DNA of 64,000 bases from JAIWNK01 sp964453115. Lineage in GTDB: Bacteria > Chloroflexota > Anaerolineae > Anaerolineales > Anaerolineaceae. The notes under the pieces were generated by a model. It searched no databases, had not been told where the DNA came from, and saw only the letters and a list, made by a program, of their open reading frames with translations. Position 1 is the stretch's first letter. The number at the start of each line of letters is the position of its first letter. The stretch covers positions 1 through 64,000 of the forward strand of contig CAYVRT010000021.1 in NCBI GenBank assembly GCA_964453115.1. Reading direction: 5' to 3'. Of the stretch, positions 1-6,611 are shown in pieces. A program made the translations under genes and the position numbers.

Positions 1-40
1 TCTTGCAACCCAATCAACACTGGGTTTAGTTTTGGCTTGA
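1..40 (+). other. possible 3' end of an upstream gene
   Basis: One frame is open from base 2 to a TGA at 38-40, followed at once by a good ribosome binding site for the next small ORF. Only 12 codons are visible, so this could be chance. No product can be named. Confidence 0.2.
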
Positions 41-55
41 GAAAAGGAGGTTGGG

Positions 56-202
56 ATGGGCCTTTCGATGAAGTTGGATGGGAAAGATGAGCCGCTGCGA
101 ATGAAGGGCGGCACCCTGTGTCCAAATTGTCTCAATGTTGTTAAAAACTTTGTGATCGCTCCAAAGACCAAAGAAACCCGTTGCCCGCTCTTGAGTTTTT
201 AG
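56..202 (+). CDS. small CxxC protein, 48 aa, possibly truncated
   Basis: This short frame begins at an ATG with AGGAGG five bases upstream and ends at TAG 200-202. The product has one CPNC knuckle at about residues 22-25 and a late single Cys just before the stop. It looks like half of a zinc ribbon whose second CxxC is missing. It may be a genuine small protein or the front of a longer ribbon protein broken near its end. The Shine-Dalgarno site is the best evidence for translation. I do not recognise a family. The next gene begins 56 bases downstream and may be co-transcribed. Confidence 0.4.
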   Translation: MGLSMKLDGKDEPLRMKGGTLCPNCLNVVKNFVIAPKTKETRCPLLSF

Positions 203-258
203 CAAATATCCATTAACAAAGCCTTTAACCGATTACATATAGAGGGAAACATTTCTTT

Positions 259-1329
259 ATGTCTCATTCAAATGATTCGACCACCTCCATCCAACCTCCT
301 CAAGAAATCAAAACCGGAGGAGGATCTAGTATTGGAGGCAATGTTTCTCCCGGCGGTGATTTCATTGGAAGAGATCAACATAATAACAATAACAATATCA
401 ATTGGCCGTTGGTTGTTTTGATTATAGCGATCGTTGCTTTGTTTTCGATACTTATTCTTGCCATTTTAAAGACTATTTTGACTTCTCCCGCACCAACGCC
501 CACTTTATCTTCCATTGTTACTGCCACCTCCATGCCTATATCTACACCCGTATCTTTGTCCCCCACAAGCACATCTCCTCAGTATCCAACACCAACAACA
601 ACTTCTACGCCAGAAGCACTCCCTCCTATCATTGATGGAATGATTTTTGTACCTGCTGGAACATTTTTGATGGGCAGCGATCCAGGCGAAAATCCCGATG
701 GCAATGAAATTCCTCAGCATTTGGTGTACCTGGATGCTTTTTACATCGGAAAAACCGAAGTTACAAATAATATGTACCGCAAATGCGTTGAAGAATCTGT
801 GTGTGAACCCCCAGAAGATACGGGATCGTACACTCGAGCATTTTATTACAACGACACTGATTTCGGCAATTTTCCAATAGTCAATGTTACCTGGGAACAA
901 GCAAATACTTATTGTCAATGGATTGGAGGCAGTTTACCAACCGAAGCACAATGGGAAAAAGCTGCCCGTGGAACAGATAAACGCATTTATCCATGGGGCA
1001 ATCAAATCGTTACTTGTGACTATGCCAATTACGATGGATGCGTTACAGATACAGTACAAGTAGGTAGCTTTCCTCTTGGGCAAAGTCCTTATGGGGTTCT
1101 TGACATGGCCGGTAATGTTGAAGAATGGACACGAGAGCCATTTGATGGCGATTACTATTCATCATTTCCTATGAATAATCCTATTTGTACAGCTAAATCT
1201 GATTTTTATGTCGTTCGTGGTGGTGCATTTGGATATATTAAGGCAGATATACGAACTGCCAGACGCAGCAATTTCAAATTTAATCAGTCCAGTCCTTTTT
1301 TGGGCTTTCGCTGTGTGATCACTCCATGA
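259..1329 (+). CDS. membrane-anchored FGE-sulfatase (SUMF1) fold protein
   Basis: The 356-residue protein has a short polar N-terminus with GDFIGRD at 33-39 and a run of Asn at 42-46. One membrane segment follows at about 50-73, then a Ser/Thr/Pro linker (75-122), then a formylglycine-generating-enzyme-like domain (about 124-356). Signature pieces include FVPAGTFLMGS near its start, LPTEAQWEKAARG, PWGN, DMAGNVEEW and a final GFRC. Real formylglycine-generating enzymes use a Cys pair late in the domain. Here that stretch (RGGAFGYIKADIRTARRSN) has no Cys, so sulfatase activation is unlikely and a binding or regulatory role is more plausible. The gene is clearly AT-richer than its neighbours, which hints at transfer. 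The purine-rich ribosome site is weak and about 12 bases from the ATG. Confidence 0.8.
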   Translation: MSHSNDSTTSIQPPQEIKTGGGSSIGGNVSPGGDFIGRDQHNNNNNINWPLVVLIIAIVALFSILILAILKTILTSPAPTPTLSSIVTATSMPISTPVSLSPTSTSPQYPTPTTTSTPEALPPIIDGMIFVPAGTFLMGSDPGENPDGNEIPQHLVYLDAFYIGKTEVTNNMYRKCVEESVCEPPEDTGSYTRAFYYNDTDFGNFPIVNVTWEQANTYCQWIGGSLPTEAQWEKAARGTDKRIYPWGNQIVTCDYANYDGCVTDTVQVGSFPLGQSPYGVLDMAGNVEEWTREPFDGDYYSSFPMNNPICTAKSDFYVVRGGAFGYIKADIRTARRSNFKFNQSSPFLGFRCVITP

Positions 1330-1333
1330 AGTC

Positions 1334-1357
1334 ATGATATCCTTAATTGAATATCAT
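1334..1357. terminator. weak hairpin between convergent genes
   Basis: ATGATAT at 1334-1340 pairs with ATATCAT at 1351-1357 around a 10-base loop. It lies between the stops of the converging FGE-like and lyase genes. There is no clear T run, so termination is only suggested. Confidence 0.3.
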
Positions 1358-1365
1358 CAGCACAA

Positions 1366-2226
1366 TCAACGGCATCGCGCCAGAATCGCCTGGGCGCGCC
1401 GCACAACCGGCATATCCACCATCCGACCATCCACGGCAAAGGCACCGCGCCCCTCGGCCTGTGCCTGCTCAAAGCCTTCCACCACCCGCCGCGCCCAGGC
1501 CACCTCGGCCTCGTCCGGCAGAAAGGCCTCCTGCACCACCGCCACCTGCGCCGGATGAATGACCTGCTTGCCGGCATAGCCCAGCTCGCGCGCCTGCCGC
1601 GCCTCGTTGCGCAGCCCCTCCGCATCGCGAAAATTGGTGTAGACCACATCCAGCGCCTGCAAGCCAAAAGCTGCCGTATGTAACACCAGCCAGCTGCGCC
1701 CAAAGGCCAGCTCGTGCATCGTCGCCGTGCGCACTGCGCCCAAATCGGCTGCCAGGTCTTCGCCGCCAAAAATGACCGCTTGCAAACGCGGCGTTGCCGT
1801 GCAAAGCGCCTCCAAATGCAGCATCGTCCGTGCCGTTTCAGCAATTGCAATCAGCACCAGGCTGCCCATCGGCCAGCCCCGCGCTGCCTCTTCCTCGTCC
1901 ATCCAACCGCTCACCCAACGCAGCCCCTCCGCATCCGCCTTCGGCAGCACAATTCCATCCGGGCGTGCCGGAAGCACAGCCCGCAAATCATCCTCCGCCG
2001 CACCGCACGAAAGCGGCTGAATGCGCACCAAACGCTCCGAGCCGCCAAAATCCAGGCTATGCAGCGCCTCAACAATCGTCGCACGCGCCGCCTCCTTGCG
2101 GCTCAAGGCCACCCCATCTTCCAAATCCATACACACACAGTCCACATCCAGCGCAGCCCCTTTTTCAATCTTATGCAGGTCATCGCCGGGGGTATAGAGC
2201 AAAGCACGTCGCCGACGCAGCGTCAT
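1366..2226 (-). CDS. CitE/HpcH-type C-C lyase (malyl-CoA lyase-like)
   Basis: This 286-residue protein belongs to the HpcH/HpaI aldolase / citrate lyase beta superfamily, which cleaves or forms C-C bonds of acyl-CoA or oxo-acid substrates with a divalent metal. Family hallmarks are RRRALLYTPGDD at the N-terminus, DLEDGVALSRKEAAR (metal-binding loop), RIQPL, GIVLPKA, IAETARTMLH and FGGEDLAADLGA. The start at 2226 is chosen because AGGAGG lies just upstream on the minus strand; a longer in-frame version to 2283 lacks a site and conserved sequence. Malyl/methylmalyl-CoA lyase, CLYBL-type lyase or citrate lyase beta are all possible. No citrate lyase alpha or gamma genes are nearby, which argues against a citrate lyase complex. 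Confidence 0.8.
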   Translation of the reverse strand: MTLRRRRALLYTPGDDLHKIEKGAALDVDCVCMDLEDGVALSRKEAARATIVEALHSLDFGGSERLVRIQPLSCGAAEDDLRAVLPARPDGIVLPKADAEGLRWVSGWMDEEEAARGWPMGSLVLIAIAETARTMLHLEALCTATPRLQAVIFGGEDLAADLGAVRTATMHELAFGRSWLVLHTAAFGLQALDVVYTNFRDAEGLRNEARQARELGYAGKQVIHPAQVAVVQEAFLPDEAEVAWARRVVEGFEQAQAEGRGAFAVDGRMVDMPVVRRAQAILARCR

Positions 2227-2353
2227 CAGACATCCTCCTGAGCAATTTTGCCACACTATACCCGCAAAGCGCTCCCTTGTCAAATTGTGCGTCCAATCGT
2301 CAACAAAGCCTATCAGATTCGCAAACTCTGCTCCCAGCGCCTAAAAAATAGGG

Positions 2354-2359
2354 TATAGT
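2354..2359 (+). promoter_or_regulatory. -10 box of a leaderless promoter (sensor kinase)
   Basis: TATAGT preceded by GGG ends six bases before the ATG at 2366, and no ribosome binding site fits in between. Transcription would start at or within a base or two of the start codon. Confidence 0.55.
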
Positions 2360-2365
2360 TAAACC

Positions 2366-4150
2366 ATGCGCGTTTCCGCCTCCCATTACCCTTACCTGGC
2401 CGACTGGCTGGTCATTTCCATGCGCTGGCTGGCGCTGCTCAGCCTGGCAACCCTGCTGGCCGCCAAAAGCTCGCTCGATACCAAAACCCTGCTGCTGTTC
2501 TTTGCACCGGCATTGTGGAATGTATTTGTCTCGGTCCTGGCAATGCTCAACCGACGGCTGGTGTGGCACCGGGCGTTGAATGTAATGGTGGATAGCGTGG
2601 CCGCCCTGCTGCTGTTTGTCTTCACCGGCGGGGTCAACAGCCCGGTCTATTGGGCAGGCATTTTGCCGCTCCTCACAGCCGCCGTCTACTACGAACTGCG
2701 CGGCGGGCTGATAATCTCCATCCTGCTCTGTCTGGCACAGGCTGGCTGGCTGTACCTGAAAGGCCAATTCAACCTCACCAACTGGCAACCAATGGCCATC
2801 CTGGGCGGCATTAACCTGGGCGCCGGACTGGTGCTTGGCCTGACCGGACGGATCCTCATCCGCCGGCTGCGCAAGGCCTACCAGGACGAAATGGGCGCCC
2901 GGCGCGAGAGCGAACAGCGCGCCAAACGTCAGGAGCGCGAGCGCATTCAGGCCCTCTACCGCATGACCGAAATCCTGAGCGCCTCGCTCAATTATCAGGT
3001 TGTACTGGATACGGCGCTCAACCTGAGCATCACCCTCCTGGGCGAAAAGCCCGCCACCTCGCGGCTGGTTGGCGCCGTGATGTTGTTTGGCGAACACGAT
3101 TTGCGCGTCGAGGCCGGGCAGCGCCTTTCACCCGCCGATGCCCGACGCACCTTCCCTGCCGAACAAGGCACCCTGGCAAGCGCCCTGAAAACGGCCACCC
3201 CGCAATGGCTCGAAAACCCATCACAAGATGCCGAACTAGGCCAAATTTTTGCCCTGCAAGGCTGCACCTCCGCCTACTGCCTGCCCCTGGCACGCGGCAT
3301 GCAAGTCTACGGCGTGATGGTCTATGCCCACCCAGAAGCCAGCTACTTCACCACCGAACGGCGCGAACTGCTCGAAATGGTCAGCCACCAGGCAGTGATT
3401 GCCATTCAAAACGCCCGCCTCTACCAGGATTTGGAACGCGAAAAGAACAAGATTGTTGAAACGCAAGAAGAGGCGCGCAAAAAACTGGCCCGCGACCTGC
3501 ACGACGGCCCAACCCAATCCGTCTCGGCCATTGCCATGCGCCTCAACATTGCCCGCAAGATGCTGGAACAGCGCCCCGAAGAAGTCCCCGAAGAACTGGC
3601 CCGGATTGAAGAATTTGCCCGCCGCACCACCCAGGAAATTCGGCACATGCTCTTCACCATGCGCCCCCTCGTGCTGGAAACCGAAGGGCTGATTGCCGCA
3701 CTGAAGGTGATGGCCGAAAAAATGCGCGACACCTACCAGCAAAACGTAGTCATCGAGGTCAACCCAGAAGCCATCGCCCCGCTCGACCTTACCAAACACA
3801 CCGTCCTGTTCTACATTGCTGAAGAAGCAGTCAACAACGCCCGCAAGCATGCCCAGGCAAGCGAAATCCGCGTCCGCATCCAATTTGTGGCCCGCGAACC
3901 CGATTTCATCCTGCTGGAAATTGCCGATAATGGCCTGGGCTTTGATGTGCAATCGGTCAACAAGGCCTATGAACGGCGCGGCAGTTTGGGCATGGTCAAC
4001 TTGCGCGAACGCAGCGAACTGGTCAACGGCTATTTAACCATTGCCTCGGCAGCCGGCCAGGGCACGCGCGTGCGCGTTTATGTCCCTTTGACTCCTGAGG
4101 CCGCCGACCGCTTGCAGCGTGGCCTGGTGCAAATGAACGGCAGCAGCTAA
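2366..4150 (+). CDS. membrane sensor histidine kinase, NarL-type (HisKA_3)
   Basis: This is a 594-residue two-component kinase. Several hydrophobic segments fill residues 15-180 (about five membrane spans). A short coiled coil, a GAF-type sensor domain (about 200-355), a HisKA_3 domain and a HATPase domain follow. The phospho-acceptor is His379 in ARDLHDGPTQ. The ATPase keeps EEAVNNARKHA (N box), ADNGLGFD (G1 box) and GMVNLRERSEL, so it should be active. No response regulator is adjacent; the nearest receiver-only protein is at 23263. The ATG follows a -10 box directly, suggesting a leaderless mRNA. Its stop codon overlaps the stop of the converging sigma factor gene. Confidence 0.92.
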   Translation: MRVSASHYPYLADWLVISMRWLALLSLATLLAAKSSLDTKTLLLFFAPALWNVFVSVLAMLNRRLVWHRALNVMVDSVAALLLFVFTGGVNSPVYWAGILPLLTAAVYYELRGGLIISILLCLAQAGWLYLKGQFNLTNWQPMAILGGINLGAGLVLGLTGRILIRRLRKAYQDEMGARRESEQRAKRQERERIQALYRMTEILSASLNYQVVLDTALNLSITLLGEKPATSRLVGAVMLFGEHDLRVEAGQRLSPADARRTFPAEQGTLASALKTATPQWLENPSQDAELGQIFALQGCTSAYCLPLARGMQVYGVMVYAHPEASYFTTERRELLEMVSHQAVIAIQNARLYQDLEREKNKIVETQEEARKKLARDLHDGPTQSVSAIAMRLNIARKMLEQRPEEVPEELARIEEFARRTTQEIRHMLFTMRPLVLETEGLIAALKVMAEKMRDTYQQNVVIEVNPEAIAPLDLTKHTVLFYIAEEAVNNARKHAQASEIRVRIQFVAREPDFILLEIADNGLGFDVQSVNKAYERRGSLGMVNLRERSELVNGYLTIASAAGQGTRVRVYVPLTPEAADRLQRGLVQMNGSS

Positions 4151-5319
4151 AGATATTCCTTCAATTGCCGGGCGCGGCGTGGGTGACGCAGGCGACGGAG
4201 CGCCTTGCCCTCAATTTGCCGGATGCGCTCGCGCGTCAGGCCAAATTTTTGCCCCACCTCTTCCAGCGTGTAGGTGTGACCATTCTCCAACCCAAACCGC
4301 AGGCGCAAAATGCGCGCCTCGCGCGGTGGCAGCGTATCCAGCACTTCTTCAATCTTATCGCGCAGCAATTTAGAATAGGCGCTTTGCACCGGCGTGGGCG
4401 TCAACTGGTCTTCAACAAACATACCCAGTTCCGAATCTTCCTCGTCATCATTGATGGGGCTTTCAAGCGAGAGCGGCAGCCAGGAAACGCTCATCATCCA
4501 CTCCACCTTGCCCGGCGAAACGCTCAACGACTCAGCCAGCTCTTCGGTTGTTGGGGCACGGCCCAGCTTCTGCTCCAATTCATGCGTTTGACGGTAGAGC
4601 TGCCGAATGCGATCCACCATGTGAACCGGCACGCGAATGGTGCGCCCCTGATCGGCAATCGAGCGCGAAATCGTTTGCCGGATCCACCAGGTGGCATAGG
4701 TAGAAAAGCGAAAGCCGCGCTCATACTCATACTTCTCAACCGCCTTCATCAACCCCAAATTGCCCTCTTGAATCAGGTCAAGGAAAGGCACCCCGCGCCC
4801 CATGTAGCGCTTGGCAATGCTGACCACCAGGCGCGTATTGGCCTTAATCAAATGTTCGCGAGCGGTTTGGCCCTCGGCCTCAATCCGCTCCAATTCGCTG
4901 CGCCGCACCGGCGTCAGGTGCCCATTCAACCGATCCAACGTGCGCCGCGCCTGCTTGCCAGATTCAATCTGCTGTGCCAACTGCACTTCCTCATCCAGCG
5001 AAAGCAGCGCCACGCGCGACATTTCTTTCAGGTACAGCCCAATCGTATCATCTGCCCCAACAGCCTCAAAACCGGTTAACGGCTCATAATCCAGCTCCAT
5101 CGGCAGTTCATCATCAAAGGAATCGCTTTCCCGGTCAAGAATATCCACCCCTCGCCGCCGCAAAGCCAGCAAAATCGCCTCCAGCCGCTCGGCATCCTGG
5201 CTGACATCCGGGTAGGCCTCCATCAAATCCTCCGTCGTCAGGTAACCCTGCACATCCGCCTTTTCGAGCAGCATGGTCAAAATTTCCGTACCTCGTTTAC
5301 GCCTGCCTGGGTTTGCCAC
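4147..5319 (-). CDS. sigA: primary RNA polymerase sigma factor (SigA/RpoD)
   Basis: The 390-residue protein directs RNA polymerase to housekeeping promoters. Visible parts are a region 1.1-like N-terminus (EILTMLLEKADVQGYLT), region 1.2 (DTIGLYLKEMSRVALLS), region 2 with NTRLVVSIAKRY, FLDLIQEGNLGLMKAVEKY and RFSTYATWWIRQTISR, region 3, and region 4 with the helix-turn-helix TYTLEEVGQKFGLTRERIRQIE. The start is a GTG with GGAGGAG upstream. It lies 33 bases after the YceD-like gene and is probably transcribed with it from the consensus promoter at 5880-5908. Its stop overlaps the convergent sensor kinase stop by two bases (4148-4149). Confidence 0.95.
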   Translation of the reverse strand: MANPGRRKRGTEILTMLLEKADVQGYLTTEDLMEAYPDVSQDAERLEAILLALRRRGVDILDRESDSFDDELPMELDYEPLTGFEAVGADDTIGLYLKEMSRVALLSLDEEVQLAQQIESGKQARRTLDRLNGHLTPVRRSELERIEAEGQTAREHLIKANTRLVVSIAKRYMGRGVPFLDLIQEGNLGLMKAVEKYEYERGFRFSTYATWWIRQTISRSIADQGRTIRVPVHMVDRIRQLYRQTHELEQKLGRAPTTEELAESLSVSPGKVEWMMSVSWLPLSLESPINDDEEDSELGMFVEDQLTPTPVQSAYSKLLRDKIEEVLDTLPPREARILRLRFGLENGHTYTLEEVGQKFGLTRERIRQIEGKALRRLRHPRRARQLKEYL

Positions 5320-5352
5320 TCGCTCTTCTCCTCCTGCAAATAGCCTTTTCCA

Positions 5353-5835
5353 TTACCCCAATTGGGAATCGGCAGCGGCATGTTTGCAAGGCGCCACGTT
5401 CAAATCGGCGCCGCACTCCATGCACAACCCCCGACAATCGGGCTTGCAAAGCGGTTTGATCGGAATTTCGATCAAGAGATATTCGACCGCCAATGGCCCC
5501 AAATCCAGGTTGCCATCCTCCGGCACCATCAACCCCGAATCGGTGACTTGTTCGCGGCGAAATGCATACAGTTCCTGAAATGTTGTTCGCAAGCGTTCTG
5601 AATAGTCAACCAGGCAGCGAACACAAGACATACTCAACGAGGCCGAAAAATCGGCCTCAACCAACAACCCCTGAACAGTGCGATTAAAGCGCGCCACGCC
5701 GGAAAAATCCGTCAATGGCAGTTCCTCGCTCAAGCGCAACACAGGGAAATCGAAGCGAATATCGCGCCGGCTTCCAATCGGCTGATTCAGCAGGAATCCA
5801 ATATTCACCCGTAATGGATAGCGTGTTTGATTCAC
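5353..5835 (-). CDS. yceD: DUF177 (YceD) family protein
   Basis: This 160-residue protein matches the DUF177/YceD family, linked in other bacteria to large ribosomal RNA and L32 accumulation. Diagnostic parts are SCVRCLVDYSERL in the middle and CKPDCRGLCMECGADLN near the C-terminus, giving paired cysteines that could bind zinc. In most bacteria the next gene is rpmF (L32). Here rpmF is absent and the primary sigma factor follows after 33 bases. The start is a GTG; ribosome binding is weak (GAG eight bases upstream). A strong promoter lies directly upstream, so the pair should be highly expressed. Confidence 0.8.
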   Translation of the reverse strand: MNQTRYPLRVNIGFLLNQPIGSRRDIRFDFPVLRLSEELPLTDFSGVARFNRTVQGLLVEADFSASLSMSCVRCLVDYSERLRTTFQELYAFRREQVTDSGLMVPEDGNLDLGPLAVEYLLIEIPIKPLCKPDCRGLCMECGADLNVAPCKHAAADSQLG

Positions 5836-5879
5836 AGATTCTCAGTCAAAACAGGGTATATAATAAGAACGTTGTGCAA

Positions 5880-5908
5880 ATTATAGCACGATGTTTTAAG
5901 CAAGTCAA
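5880..5908 (-). promoter_or_regulatory. consensus sigma-70 promoter for yceD-sigA
   Basis: On the minus strand TTGACT (5903-5908) and TATAAT (5880-5885) are separated by exactly 17 bases. This is one of the best -35/-10 pairs in the window and reads into the yceD-sigA pair. A plus-strand TATAAT at 5859-5864 and another at 5917-5922 lie close by and may serve rdgB. Confidence 0.75.
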
Positions 5909-5945
5909 TTTTTTATTATAATTTTGATATAAATTAACAAAAACC

Positions 5946-6542
5946 ATGACCCCTCAACTCCTGATCGCCACCAACAACCGCGGCAAGCGCCTTGAAATTC
6001 TGGCCCTGCTGGATGGCCTGCCGCTGGAAATTCTCACCCCGGCTGAACTGGGCCTGCACCTGGAAGTGGAAGAAACCGGGCAAAGCTACGCCGAAAACGC
6101 CGCCCTCAAGGCCGAAGCCTTTTGCCGCCTGAGCGGGCTGCCCACCCTGGCCGATGATTCAGGGCTGGCAGTAGATGCCCTGGGCGGCGCGCCGGGCATT
6201 CACTCTGCCCGCTATGCGCCGCAGCCTGGCGCCACCGATGCCGACCGGCGCGCCTACCTCTTGCAACAATTGCACCCCCACCCCCGCCCCTGGAGCGCAC
6301 ACTTTCACTGCACCCTGGCCCTGGCCGTGCCTGGCGCACCCACCCGGTTCGCCGAAGGCACCTGCCACGGCGAAATTATCCCGCACGAACGCGGCCAAAA
6401 TGGCTTTGGGTATGACCCAATCTTCTACCTGGCCGAATGGCAGCGCTGCATGGCCGAACTGAACATGGACGAGAAGAACCGCATCAGTCACCGCGCCCGC
6501 GCCATCCTCGCCGCCCGCCCATTTTTGCAACAAATTGGTTAA
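5946..6542 (+). CDS. rdgB: non-canonical purine NTP pyrophosphatase (RdgB/HAM1)
   Basis: The 198-residue enzyme hydrolyses ITP, dITP and XTP to monophosphates and so keeps damaged purines out of nucleic acids. Family motifs are present in order: LIATNNRGKRLEI, EETGQSYAENAALKA, LADDSGLAVDALGGAPGIHSAR, GFGYDPIFY, MDEKNRISHRARA. The length is normal. No clear ribosome site precedes the ATG; two TATAAT-like boxes lie upstream at 5859 and 5917. It is divergent from yceD-sigA. The sensor gene downstream starts 69 bases later behind its own -10 box. Confidence 0.93.
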   Translation: MTPQLLIATNNRGKRLEILALLDGLPLEILTPAELGLHLEVEETGQSYAENAALKAEAFCRLSGLPTLADDSGLAVDALGGAPGIHSARYAPQPGATDADRRAYLLQQLHPHPRPWSAHFHCTLALAVPGAPTRFAEGTCHGEIIPHERGQNGFGYDPIFYLAEWQRCMAELNMDEKNRISHRARAILAARPFLQQIG

Positions 6543-6563
6543 CCGATTCGGAACAGTTTGGCG

Positions 6564-6569
6564 TATAAT
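6564..6569 (+). promoter_or_regulatory. -10 box upstream of the kinase-like sensor
   Basis: A perfect TATAAT lies between rdgB and the next gene. The start site would be near 6576, leaving about 35 bases of leader that includes GGAGG at 6602-6606. No convincing -35 box is present. Confidence 0.4.
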
Positions 6570-6611
6570 GAAAAGACATTCCCCTGTCATGGCCAATCAT
6601 TGGAGGCGATG

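Noticed and set aside
259..1329. Diversity-generating retroelement target
   Set aside because: The FGE/C-type lectin fold can be such a target, but no reverse transcriptase or template repeat is present in the window.
1366..2226. Citrate lyase beta subunit of a citrate lyase complex
   Set aside because: No alpha, gamma or accessory genes are adjacent, so the broader CitE-like lyase call is safer.
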